A stretch of 10,869 bases of DNA from Fusobacteriaceae bacterium (GCA_016938425.1 JAFGUR010000284.1:1-10869), one strand, 5' to 3'. Shown: positions 1 to 6,730, counted from the stretch's first letter. Translations and numbers: made by a program. The notes: generated by a model from the letters alone, not told the origin.

Positions 1-189
1 ATTATTTGTTGGTATAATAGTGGCAATGAAGCGGAAAGAAATTATACAGTGTTTTTCATTTTTCTTGGGATTATACTTACGGGACCACTTATATTAGGCG
101 GATTGCTATTATTGTTAAGAAAAGTGCCTTATTTCTATTTAGGACTTTTATCATCTTTCTTATTCCTAGTAATTTGGCTTAAAATTTAA
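1..189 (+). CDS. C-terminal fragment of a membrane protein (5' end outside window)
   Basis: Frame 1 is open from the first base to a TAA at 187-189, giving 62 residues with no in-frame ATG, so the start must lie upstream. After a short polar stretch (about residues 1-15) there are two strongly hydrophobic segments, about 17-39 (rich in I, L, F and G) and about 44-60 (ending in FLFLVIWLKI). They are separated by a short basic turn with an RK pair. This is the pattern of two closing transmembrane helices of an integral inner-membrane protein. No family motif is visible, so no function is assigned. The next complete gene starts about 300 bp downstream behind its own promoter, so this looks like the last gene of a separate unit. 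A terminator-like hairpin at 348-383 could end it. Coding status rests on the open frame and hydrophobic pattern only. Confidence 0.55.
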   Translation: MICWYNSGNEAERNYTVFFIFLGIILTGPLILGGLLLLLRKVPYFYLGLLSSFLFLVIWLKI

Positions 190-284
190 GAAATAATACA
201 AAAATTAAGTATTAGCTAGTTGCAAAACTAAAAAATATATGTACACAGTTAAAAATAATATAAATAATATTTTTATTGGTTTTA

Positions 285-434
285 ATGAGACTTAGGTTTT
301 TAAGCCTGCAGTCGAATTATGGAGTGGCGAGGAGACTTCCTTGCCGTGGGTTCGGGCTCCGTCCCGATTCCCCTTATTTTTTTCCACCGAAGGTGGGGGG
401 ATTACATAAAAAACGTAGTTTTTTATTCAAGTAA
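285..434 (+). CDS. Possible 49-residue basic peptide ORF across the GC-rich block (doubtful)
   Basis: An ATG at 285 opens a frame of 49 codons ending in TAA at 432-434. It reads through all four hairpins without a stop. The predicted peptide starts MRLRFLSLQS and ends KKRSFLFK. It is rich in Arg/Lys, Pro and Gly and has no signal peptide or recognised domain. No Shine-Dalgarno sequence precedes the ATG (the upstream bases are T-rich). The codons include CGT, CGG, GGC and CCG, which are rare in the neighbouring genes. Against translation: no ribosome site, foreign codon use, and dense RNA structure. For it: the frame stays open across the whole atypical block. It is most likely an incidental ORF in a structured RNA or repeat, and is recorded because nothing else explains the block. 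Confidence 0.2.
   Translation: MRLRFLSLQSNYGVARRLPCRGFGLRPDSPYFFPPKVGGLHKKRSFLFK
326..345 (+). ncRNA. GC-rich stem-loop, possible part of a small structured RNA
   Basis: GGCGAGGA (326-333) pairs with TCCTTGCC (338-345) around a GACT tetraloop, giving eight pairs including one G-U. It is followed after two bases by the terminator-like hairpin at 348-373. The two hairpins in tandem, the second ending in a T-run, resemble the 3' half of a small RNA of roughly 90-100 nt that would start near 285-300. I cannot identify an RNA family, and no clear promoter is visible just upstream. Confidence 0.35.
348..383 (+). terminator. Rho-independent terminator-like hairpin
   Basis: TCGGG (352-356) pairs with CCCGA (363-367) around the loop CTCCGT. 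The stem is extended outward by GGG (348-350) pairing with CCC (370-372) across a small internal loop. TTATTTTTTT follows at 374-383. A GC-rich stem followed directly by a T-tract on the + strand is the classic intrinsic terminator layout. It could end transcription of the membrane-protein gene upstream or of a small RNA covering about 285-383. Confidence 0.5.
384..396. repeat. Short perfect hairpin CCACC-GAA-GGTGG
   Basis: CCACC (384-388) pairs perfectly with GGTGG (392-396) over a three-base loop. It is followed by a run of four more G residues (397-400), which could alternatively pair with the CCCC at 370-373. No T-run follows, so it is not a terminator on its own. It is the third stem-loop in the GC-rich block. 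Confidence 0.4.
406..426. terminator. AT-rich perfect inverted repeat, weak terminator candidate
   Basis: ATAAAAAAC (406-414) and GTTTTTTAT (418-426) are perfect inverted repeats around GTA. The stem is almost all A-T, with only one G-C pair. The run of T lies inside the 3' arm on either strand, so it could work weakly in both directions. It ends 15 bases before the -35 box of the downstream operon and may insulate that promoter from upstream transcription. Confidence 0.3.
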
Positions 435-441
435 AATCAAG

Positions 442-469
442 TTGTTGAAATTTTTCAACGAGCTATAAT
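442..469 (+). promoter_or_regulatory. Sigma-70-type promoter of the xseA-topA operon with an overlapping palindrome
   Basis: A perfect -10 box TATAAT (464-469) lies 16 bp from a partial -35 TTGTTG (442-447, three of six matches to TTGACA). The expected start of transcription is near 476, about 16 bases before the TTG start codon, so the leader would be very short. A perfect inverted repeat, GTTGAAA-TT-TTTCAAC (444-459), overlaps the -35 box and fills most of the spacer. That is a typical position for a repressor operator. No other promoter is apparent before the genes downstream. Confidence 0.5.
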
Positions 470-480
470 TAAATGGTTTT

Positions 481-486
481 AGGAGG
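481..486 (+). promoter_or_regulatory. Ribosome binding site deciding the TTG start at 492
   Basis: A perfect AGGAGG lies five bases before TTG 492. No ATG or GTG lies closer in that frame. The strong site supports TTG as the real initiation codon of the first operon gene. Confidence 0.6.
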
Positions 487-491
487 AAACT

Positions 492-866
492 TTGAGTAAA
501 GAGAAAATTATAAAAGAATACTTTCAATCTTGGGTAAATAATGATATATCAATTATAGATAAAATATTTTCAGAGAATGCTATTTATACAGAATGTTATG
601 GACCTAAGTATACATCTAAAAAGCAAATATTAAAATGGTTTAAAGAGTGGCAAGAAAAGGGAAAAGTAATAGCATGGTCAATAAAAAATATTTATGAAAT
701 AGATAGAATTTTAGCAGTAGAATGGAATTTTGAATGTATTTGGGAAGAAAAGTTAAGTAATTTTGACGGAGTTTCTATAGTTGAATTTGATGAAAATAAC
801 AAGATAATTAATTTAAGAGAATTTGAATCTAAGGCAATTCATTACTATCCGTATGCAGAGGAATAA
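492..866 (+). CDS. SnoaL/NTF2-like fold protein
   Basis: This is a 124-residue soluble protein with no signal peptide. Its layout fits the nuclear transport factor 2-like (SnoaL/DUF4440-type) alpha+beta cone. An N-terminal helix (about 3-15, IIKEYFQSWVNN) and the motif IIDKIFSENAIYTECYGP lead into the first strands. A helix at about 42-55 (KKQILKWFKEWQEKG) follows. Then come three long strands, about 58-70, 71-84 and 92-112, ending in the typical closing strand with G-V-S-I-V-E-F. Members are small enzymes or ligand-binding proteins, and the specific activity cannot be read from sequence. The start is TTG after a perfect AGGAGG. It is the first gene of the operon, and its stop codon directly touches the next ATG, so translation with xseA is probably coupled. 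The fold call is fairly secure, the function unknown. Confidence 0.75.
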   Translation: MSKEKIIKEYFQSWVNNDISIIDKIFSENAIYTECYGPKYTSKKQILKWFKEWQEKGKVIAWSIKNIYEIDRILAVEWNFECIWEEKLSNFDGVSIVEFDENNKIINLREFESKAIHYYPYAEE

Positions 867-2078
867 ATGAAGAATAGAGGGATTATGAAAGATAGAATAT
901 ATACAGTATACGAATTAAATAGCATGGTAAAAGAATATTTAGATGATATTCCTGTTTTTAAAGATTTTTTTCTTACAGGAGAAGTTTCAAACATCACATA
1001 TTATAAGTCAGGACACTTATATTTTACTTTAAAAGATGAGAAAGCCTCTGTAAAATGTGTGGCTTTTTATTATAAACTTAAAAAAATTCCAGAAGATTTA
1101 AAAGAAGGAGATTCTGTAAAAATATTTGGGCAGGTAACATTATATGAAGTTACAGGAACTTATCAAATTTTGGTAAGTCATTTGCAAAAAGAGCAAAATT
1201 TAGGAAAACTTTTTGAAGAACTTGAGAAAATAAAAAAAGAATTTCAAGCTAAAGGTTATTTTGATGAAGAAAGAAAAAAAATAGTTCCAAAATACTCTAA
1301 AACTATAGGAGTTGTAACTTCTATAACAGGAGCTGTTATTAAAGATATAATAAATACAGGGAAAAAAAGAAACCCAAGTATTAATTTTATAATTTATCCT
1401 GCTAAAGTTCAAGGTGAAGGTTCTATTAACGATATCGTAGAAGGAATAAAAGTCTTAAACAAAATAGAAGAAATAGATGTAATAATAGTAGGTCGTGGTG
1501 GGGGAAGTATAGAAGATTTATGGAGTTTCAATTCTAAGGAAGTGGCTTATGCAATATTAGATTCTAAAAAGCCTATAGTTTCAGCAGTTGGACATGAGAC
1601 AGATTTTTTATTAAGTGATTTTGTTGCAGATATGAGGGCGTCAACTCCAACACATGCATCAGAACTTCTAATACCTAATAAAGCTAAATTGAATGAAGAG
1701 CTTCAGTATAAAGCCGAAAAAATTAATAGAATTCTTCAAAGTAAAATTGAAAAGAATAAAAACAATTTAGAATTAAGAAAAAATAATTATTACATAAAAA
1801 ACTTTATAAATTTTATAGAAGAAAAAAATAGAACTTTAATCGATTTAGAGGAAAAATTAAAAATGTTAGTAGATAAGCATTTGAAAGAAAAAAATCACAT
1901 CTTACAGCTAAAAAAAGAAAAATTATCTGGAGTAAACCCAAAAGAAGTATTAAAAAGGGGGTATACGATAACGGTAAAAAATGGTAAAGTAATAAAAGAT
2001 AAAAATGAAGTACAAAGTGGGGAAGTATTGGAAACTCATTTTTATAATGGTAAAATAGAGAGTATAGTAAAGGAGTAA
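867..2078 (+). CDS. xseA: Exonuclease VII large subunit XseA
   Basis: This is the catalytic large subunit of exonuclease VII, which degrades single-stranded DNA from both ends into short oligonucleotides in the cytoplasm. An N-terminal OB-fold (about 12-107, with GEVSNITYYKSGHLYFTLKD) is followed by the catalytic domain (about 125-270). The catalytic domain carries GVVTSITGAVIKDI (148-161), GRGGGSIEDLWSFN (209-222), VGHETD (241-246) and ADMRASTPTHASE (254-266), all hallmarks of the family. A charged coiled-coil stretch (about 271-350) and the C-terminal GYTITVKNGK...GEVLETHFYNGKIES segment complete it. The 403 residues are normal to slightly short. The ATG at 867 abuts the preceding stop. A second in-frame ATG at 885, after GAGG at 877-880, gives MKDRIYTVYELN, closer to where homologues usually begin, and could be the true start. 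The small subunit xseB is not in this window. Confidence 0.95.
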   Translation: MKNRGIMKDRIYTVYELNSMVKEYLDDIPVFKDFFLTGEVSNITYYKSGHLYFTLKDEKASVKCVAFYYKLKKIPEDLKEGDSVKIFGQVTLYEVTGTYQILVSHLQKEQNLGKLFEELEKIKKEFQAKGYFDEERKKIVPKYSKTIGVVTSITGAVIKDIINTGKKRNPSINFIIYPAKVQGEGSINDIVEGIKVLNKIEEIDVIIVGRGGGSIEDLWSFNSKEVAYAILDSKKPIVSAVGHETDFLLSDFVADMRASTPTHASELLIPNKAKLNEELQYKAEKINRILQSKIEKNKNNLELRKNNYYIKNFINFIEEKNRTLIDLEEKLKMLVDKHLKEKNHILQLKKEKLSGVNPKEVLKRGYTITVKNGKVIKDKNEVQSGEVLETHFYNGKIESIVKE

Positions 2079-2082
2079 AAAA

Positions 2083-2958
2083 ATGAAAATAAGATTTTTT
2101 TTATTGATATCTATGCTTATGTGCATAGGTGTTTATGGGGAAGAATTGGAAAATTATCAAAAAGGTATTGTTACTTTAGAAAATTCAAAGCAATATTTGA
2201 AGCTAGATGGATATTTGAATAAGGCAATAGAAGAATATCCTTATGAGGATTCTTTTAAAAAAGTAAAAGCTAAAAACTTAACAAGATTAAAAAAATATAA
2301 AGATAGTTTCTTTTTAGTTGAGGAGTTGTTACTTTTACCAGATTCTACGCTAGAGAAAGATGATATTGAATTATATGAAATTCAAATAGTAAATATAAAG
2401 TCATTATTGGCTATAGGAACTAAAATTGAAGGAATAGACTTAAATAGTTTTCTAGAAAATTATACAGAAATATATGATACTATGAAAAATCCACCTTTAA
2501 CGGATATGGATAGTGATGAAATATTTAAAAAAGGAAATGAACTTTTTAAGAAGAAAGACTATGCGGGAGCATTAAAAATATATGAACTTGATAGAACTGG
2601 AGATATAAGAAATCTTTATGGCGCAGGATTAACAAGTAAATTTACAGGAAATATTGATAAAGCCATAGAATACTTTTCAATGATAGAAAAAACAGATCCA
2701 AGTTTTATAAGAATTTATAAAGAGCTAGGGATGGTATATCAATTAAAAGATGACTATGATAAAGCAGTGCATTATTTTACTTTATATTTGGATAAAGAAC
2801 CAGATGAAAGAACTTTCATAGTTTTAGCAAATATTTATATTGGTAATTATAAAGATTATAAGAAAGCCAAAGAAATTGCATTAAAGGGAGAGAAAGAGTA
2901 TCCTAATTCAGCAGAAATCAAAAAATTACTAAAAGAGATAAAGGGTGTGACAAACTAA
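2083..2958 (+). CDS. Exported tetratricopeptide-repeat protein
   Basis: This 291-residue protein starts with a signal peptide: MKIR, then a hydrophobic core (about 5-17) and a likely cleavage after VYG (19), before EELENYQ. Cys14 lies within the core, but the residues before it do not form a good lipobox, so a soluble periplasmic protein is more likely than a lipoprotein. The C-terminal half holds about four TPR units, near 144-174, 175-207, 208-241 and 243-275. Typical features are KGNELFKKKDYAGALKIYE, A-I-E-Y-F, and KDDYDKAVHYFTLYLDKEP. The region 20-140 is helical, with weaker TPR-like character. TPR proteins are scaffolds for protein assembly; the partner here is unknown. It starts four bases after xseA with AGGAG inside the end of xseA, and its stop touches dprA, so all three genes are translated from one message. 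An exported scaffold among DNA enzymes is unexpected. Confidence 0.8.
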   Translation: MKIRFFLLISMLMCIGVYGEELENYQKGIVTLENSKQYLKLDGYLNKAIEEYPYEDSFKKVKAKNLTRLKKYKDSFFLVEELLLLPDSTLEKDDIELYEIQIVNIKSLLAIGTKIEGIDLNSFLENYTEIYDTMKNPPLTDMDSDEIFKKGNELFKKKDYAGALKIYELDRTGDIRNLYGAGLTSKFTGNIDKAIEYFSMIEKTDPSFIRIYKELGMVYQLKDDYDKAVHYFTLYLDKEPDERTFIVLANIYIGNYKDYKKAKEIALKGEKEYPNSAEIKKLLKEIKGVTN

Positions 2959-4011
2959 ATGCAAAATTGGTATAAATTTAGACTAGGGAAATTAAATAAT
3001 AGCTTAATCTTAGCACTTATGAAAGACTTTGACAAATTTGAAGATATAAAAAAAGAAACTCTTAAAGAAAAAGATTATTCTAATGAAGTTATAGAAAATA
3101 TAATGAATTCCTTAGAAATTGATACTAGTTTAGAGCTTTTAAAATATAAAAATTTGGGTATTAAAATTTTGAGTTTTAAGGATAAAGAATACCCTGTAAT
3201 GTTAAAACAAATATCTAATCCACCAACTTTTCTTTACATAAAAGGTAAAGGAAAGTTTGATAAAAATACCTTAGCAGTTGTGGGGACAAGAAAAATTAGT
3301 TCTTACGGGAAATTAGCTTGTGATAAAATAGTTGCAGGCTTTTCAAATAAAAACATAACAATTGTAAGTGGACTTGCTTTGGGAGTAGATTCCTACGCTC
3401 ACGAGATAGCACTAAAAAATGGTAATAATCTAATTGGAGTAGTTGCCCATGGATTGGATATAGTGTATCCACCATCAAATAAAAATTTATATAAAAAGGT
3501 AGAAGAAAATGGGCTTATAATATCAGAGTATCCTTTAGGAGTAGAGCCAAGACCTTTTACTTTTCCACAAAGAAATCGTATAATAGTAGGACTTTCAAAA
3601 GGAGTATTAGTTATAGAAAGTTTTAAAAAGGGCGGATCATTAATAACAGCAAAACTTGCTTTAGAAGAAGGAAGAGATGTTTTTGCATGCCCTGGATTTG
3701 TTACTTATCCAAGTTTTGAAGGTTGTAATGAACTCATAAAAAATAGCGAGGCAAAACTTACAGATTGTGCAGAGGATATTTTAAAAGAATATAGCTGGGC
3801 TAAAGATATAAAAAGTAGTAAAGAAGAAAAGAAAATATTTGAAAATGAAATTGAAGATAAAATATATTTTGAATTAAAAACCCCAAAAACTCTTGATGAG
3901 TTGGTGAATATTACAAAAATTATGCCACATAATCTGTTGAGTCTCTTGACAGAATTAGAAATAAAAGGACTTATAAAAAGTATTAGTGGTGGGAAATATG
4001 CAAGAACGTAA
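2959..4011 (+). CDS. dprA: DNA-processing protein DprA/Smf
   Basis: DprA binds incoming single-stranded DNA and loads RecA onto it during natural transformation; it acts in the cytoplasm. The Rossmann-like core is intact: VVGTRKISSYG (107-117), SGLALGVDSYAH (137-148), GLDIVYPPSN (165-174), SEYP (189-192), FPQRNRIIVGLS (202-213), GGSLITAKLALEEGRDVFACPG (225-246) and the following PSFEGCNELI. An N-terminal helical part (about 1-75) corresponds to the SAM/HhH-like region of the family. Residues about 298-348 form the C-terminal winged-helix (DprA_WH) domain. At 350 residues it is full length. The ATG directly follows the stop of the TPR gene. The only Shine-Dalgarno candidate, AAGGGTG at 2941-2947, is rather distant, which suggests dependence on coupled translation. 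The positions of dprA, the DUF494 gene and topA match a conserved bacterial cluster. Confidence 0.95.
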   Translation: MQNWYKFRLGKLNNSLILALMKDFDKFEDIKKETLKEKDYSNEVIENIMNSLEIDTSLELLKYKNLGIKILSFKDKEYPVMLKQISNPPTFLYIKGKGKFDKNTLAVVGTRKISSYGKLACDKIVAGFSNKNITIVSGLALGVDSYAHEIALKNGNNLIGVVAHGLDIVYPPSNKNLYKKVEENGLIISEYPLGVEPRPFTFPQRNRIIVGLSKGVLVIESFKKGGSLITAKLALEEGRDVFACPGFVTYPSFEGCNELIKNSEAKLTDCAEDILKEYSWAKDIKSSKEEKKIFENEIEDKIYFELKTPKTLDELVNITKIMPHNLLSLLTELEIKGLIKSISGGKYART

Positions 4012-4026
4012 CAAGGAGTTAACTAT

Positions 4027-4434
4027 ATGAAAAAAGAAGATAAATTATTAGGTGTTTTAGTTGAAATTGTAAGGAATTTTATGGATAATAAAAGAAAAGA
4101 TATAGAGACCTTAGAAAAAAATATAGTGGAAGGGTTAATTGGAAAAGGCTATGAAATGGATGAAATAAATGACCTTTTAGACAGTGTTTTTAACATGATG
4201 AACATAGATAATCAAGAGTTTAAATTAAGGCTTTTAACAGAGGAGGAAATGCCTAATTTTTCAGATGAAGGTAGAAGTTACTTAATTGATTTGAAAAACA
4301 ATTTAATTATAAATGAAGAAGAATTTGAAAATGCAATTATAGAATTATCTTTACAAAATCCATATAATGGGGTAAAAGATATAAAAAGATATTTAATGTC
4401 AAAGGGAATTAATCCCGATGTAATTTTTAGTTAG
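4027..4434 (+). CDS. smg: DUF494/Smg family protein
   Basis: This is a 135-residue, highly charged, helix-rich cytosolic protein with no membrane segment. Its form fits DUF494: MKKEDKLLGVLVEIVRNFMDN at the N terminus, then a segment EGLIGKGYEMDEINDLLDSV. A central part includes LRLLTEEEMPNFSDEGRSYLIDL (about 67-89, typical of the family), and a C-terminal helical module has I-K-R-Y-L-M. E. coli Smg, about 157 residues, sits next to smf (dprA) and a topoisomerase zinc-finger gene. Here the homologue lies between dprA and topA, which supports the assignment by position. AAGGAG at 4013-4018 is eight bases before the ATG. The biochemical role of the family is not established; co-location with dprA and topA hints at a DNA-related role, which is inference. 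Confidence 0.8.
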   Translation: MKKEDKLLGVLVEIVRNFMDNKRKDIETLEKNIVEGLIGKGYEMDEINDLLDSVFNMMNIDNQEFKLRLLTEEEMPNFSDEGRSYLIDLKNNLIINEEEFENAIIELSLQNPYNGVKDIKRYLMSKGINPDVIFS

Positions 4435-4444
4435 AGGTGAGGTA

Positions 4445-6700
4445 GTGGCGAAAAAAAACTTGGTAATTGTAGAGTCTCCAGCAAAAGCTCAGACTATTAA
4501 AAAGATATTAGGAGCAAATTATGAGATAACAGCTTCTTTTGGACATATTAGAGATTTGCCTAAATCAAAAATAGGTGTGGATATAGAAAATAACTTTGAA
4601 CCTAATTATATGGCAATAAGAGGGAAAGGAGATATTACTAAAAAGCTTAGAGATTTAGCTAAAAAAGCAGATAAAGTATATCTAGCGTCAGATATGGATA
4701 GAGAAGGAGAAGCTATTGCTTGGCATTTAGCTCATATATTAAAATTAGACTTGAGTGAAAAAAATAGAATAGAGTTTAATGCAATTACAAAAGAGGCAAT
4801 AAAAGATGCTGTTAAAAATCCAAGAGCAATTGATATGGATAGAGTAGATGCTCAACAGGCTAGGAGGATTCTTGATAGGCTTGTTGGATATCAAATAAGT
4901 CCATTATTGTGGAAAGCTGTAGATGTAAATACTTCAGCGGGGAGAGTACAATCAGCAGCTTTAAAACTTATTTGTGATTTGGAAGATGAAATAAAAGCTT
5001 TTATTGTTGAAAAATATTGGGAAATTAATGGAGATTTTGAAGGAGGATTTAATTTTTCATTAAATAGGATTGATGAGACGAAAGTTTCTAAAATATTTGA
5101 TTTTGAAGTAGTACAAAAATTGAAAAAAGAAATCAGTAAAAAAACTTTTGAAGTAATAAGTGCTAATATTAATAAAAAATCAAGTTCTCCACCAAAACCA
5201 TTAAAGACATCAACATTGCAACAATTAGCATCATCTTATTTAGGTTTTTCTGCCTCAAAAACAATGAGAGTAGCACAGGGCCTTTATGAAGGGGTAGAGA
5301 TTGATGGAACGTCTAAAGGGCTTATAACTTACATGAGAACAGATTCTTTAAGACTTTCTCCTGAGGCTAAAGAAATGGCAAAAGAGTTTATCTTAAAAAA
5401 ATATGGTGAAAAATATTGGGGAAATCCTAAAGAAGAAAAGAATTCTAAAAGCCAAAAAATACAAGATGCACATGAGGCCATAAGACCAACAGATGCATTT
5501 TTAATTCCAGATGAAATTAAAAAATTTCTAAATGATGATCAGTATAAATTGTATAAATTGATTTGGGAAAGATTTATAATATCTCAATTTTCAAAAATGG
5601 AGTATGAACAATTTGAAATATTAACAGCACACAAAGGTTATGAATTTAGAGGAGTAGCAAATAAAATAACATTTGATGGGTACTACAAAATATTTAAAGA
5701 TGAAGATGAAATCCAAACAAATGATTTTCCAAGTATAAATGTTGGAGATAAAATGGATTTACTAAAATTAAATATTGTTGAAGGAGAGACAAAGCCTCCA
5801 GCAAGATTAACAGAGTCAAGTTTAGTAAAAAAATTAGAAGCTGATGGAATAGGAAGACCTTCTACCTATGCTTCAATTATAGATACTCTAAAAAAGAGAG
5901 AGTATGTTCTATTAGATGGTAAAAAATTTGTTCCAACAGATTTAGGTTATAGAGTTAAAAAAGTATTGGAAGAAAACTTTCCAAATATTATGAATATAAA
6001 ATTTACAGCTGAGATGGAAGAAAAGCTAGATTCTATTGAAGAAGGAGATTTAAACTGGAAAAAAGTTCTTAAAGAATTTTATGATGATTTGGAGAAATAT
6101 TTAAAAGTTTTCTCAGAAAAAGCGGAAGAATTAAAAAATAGAAGAGTCGAGTCAGATGTTGTTTGTCATGGACCAATGGTAATGAAAACAGGACGGTTTG
6201 GAAAATATCTTTTATGCGAAAATGAAGAGTGTGCAAAAAAAATTAGCTTAAAAGGCATAAAAATCTCTGAAGAAGAGATAAACAATGGATATATTAATGT
6301 AAAAGAAATAGTAGAAGAAAAAGAAAAGGCGAGATTAGGGGAACCAACAGATTTATATACTAAAGCAGGGAAATTGTTTCTTTTAAAGCTTGGAAGATTT
6401 GGTTCTTATTTGGAAAGTGAAGATTTTGCTAATGATGAAATAAGGGAAAGTTTACCCACAGAAATAAGAAAAATGTTGGCACAAGGAACTGTTGAAAGAA
6501 AAGATGGAATTGTTCAGTTGAAAAAGATATTTGATGAAATTAAGGCAGAGGAAAAAGCAATCTTGGATAAAGCAGGCAAATGTGAAAAATGTGGAAAACC
6601 TTTTGAAGTTAAAAGAGGAAGATGGGGAAAATTCTTGGCATGTACAGGATATCCAGAATGTAAAAATATAAGAAAACTTGGAAAAGAAGAGAAAAAATAA
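4445..6700 (+). CDS. topA: DNA topoisomerase I (type IA)
   Basis: TopA relaxes negative supercoils by cutting and rejoining one DNA strand through a tyrosyl-DNA intermediate. The Toprim domain (about 4-115) has the acidic Glu10 in VIVESPAKA and the D-x-D-x-E triad Asp83, Asp85, Glu87 in ASDMDREGEAIAWH. The active-site tyrosine is Tyr296 in GLITYMRTDS. Other family blocks are DAQQARRILDRLVGYQ (135-150), TSAGRVQSAALKLI (163-176), DAHEAIRPTD (341-350) and EADGIGRPSTYASII (465-479). The C terminus carries zinc-ribbon repeats. The first (about 571-600) keeps three cysteines (574, 591, 596), with Asp571 where the first Cys is expected. The second (about 632-680) has none. The last has all four (713, 716, 733, 739). 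The start is GTG behind GAGGTGA, ten bases after the DUF494 gene. At 751 residues it is full length. Confidence 0.97.
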   Translation: MAKKNLVIVESPAKAQTIKKILGANYEITASFGHIRDLPKSKIGVDIENNFEPNYMAIRGKGDITKKLRDLAKKADKVYLASDMDREGEAIAWHLAHILKLDLSEKNRIEFNAITKEAIKDAVKNPRAIDMDRVDAQQARRILDRLVGYQISPLLWKAVDVNTSAGRVQSAALKLICDLEDEIKAFIVEKYWEINGDFEGGFNFSLNRIDETKVSKIFDFEVVQKLKKEISKKTFEVISANINKKSSSPPKPLKTSTLQQLASSYLGFSASKTMRVAQGLYEGVEIDGTSKGLITYMRTDSLRLSPEAKEMAKEFILKKYGEKYWGNPKEEKNSKSQKIQDAHEAIRPTDAFLIPDEIKKFLNDDQYKLYKLIWERFIISQFSKMEYEQFEILTAHKGYEFRGVANKITFDGYYKIFKDEDEIQTNDFPSINVGDKMDLLKLNIVEGETKPPARLTESSLVKKLEADGIGRPSTYASIIDTLKKREYVLLDGKKFVPTDLGYRVKKVLEENFPNIMNIKFTAEMEEKLDSIEEGDLNWKKVLKEFYDDLEKYLKVFSEKAEELKNRRVESDVVCHGPMVMKTGRFGKYLLCENEECAKKISLKGIKISEEEINNGYINVKEIVEEKEKARLGEPTDLYTKAGKLFLLKLGRFGSYLESEDFANDEIRESLPTEIRKMLAQGTVERKDGIVQLKKIFDEIKAEEKAILDKAGKCEKCGKPFEVKRGRWGKFLACTGYPECKNIRKLGKEEKK

Positions 6701-6730
6701 AAAACTATATTTAATTAAAAGGAGTTTTAC

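Larger units (their letters stand above)
190..491. other. Intergenic region with a GC-rich hairpin cluster
   Basis: About 300 bp lie between the membrane-protein fragment and the first complete gene. Bases 190-284 are plain AT-rich DNA in which I see no convincing signal. Bases about 300-400 switch abruptly to GC-rich sequence, unlike the rest of the window, and contain consecutive stem-loops at 326-345, 348-373, 384-396 and 406-426. A promoter for the downstream operon occupies 442-469. The block does not match any tRNA, 5S RNA, SRP RNA, tmRNA or common riboswitch that I can recognise. It could be a small RNA with its terminator, the 3' UTR of the upstream gene, or a copy of a dispersed intergenic repeat. 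Confidence 0.6.

Noticed and set aside
300..400. tRNA, SRP RNA, tmRNA or known riboswitch in the GC-rich block
   Set aside because: GGTTCGGGC and GATTCCCC recall a T-arm, but no acceptor stem, anticodon arm or CCA follows. The GGAAGGAAGCAG-type SRP core and common riboswitch cores are also absent.
1200..1412. 70-codon open frame on the - strand
   Set aside because: It lies inside xseA, is low-complexity (Phe/Tyr/Ser-rich, from A-rich codons on the other strand) and has no ribosome site.
3296..3478. 60-codon open frame on the - strand
   Set aside because: It is antisense to the conserved Rossmann core of dprA, with no recognisable domain or ribosome site.
6701..6728. AAAACT/AGTTTT pair that could sequester the ribosome site of the first barrel gene
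   Set aside because: The six pairs are mostly A-T over a 16-base loop, so the structure would be unstable.
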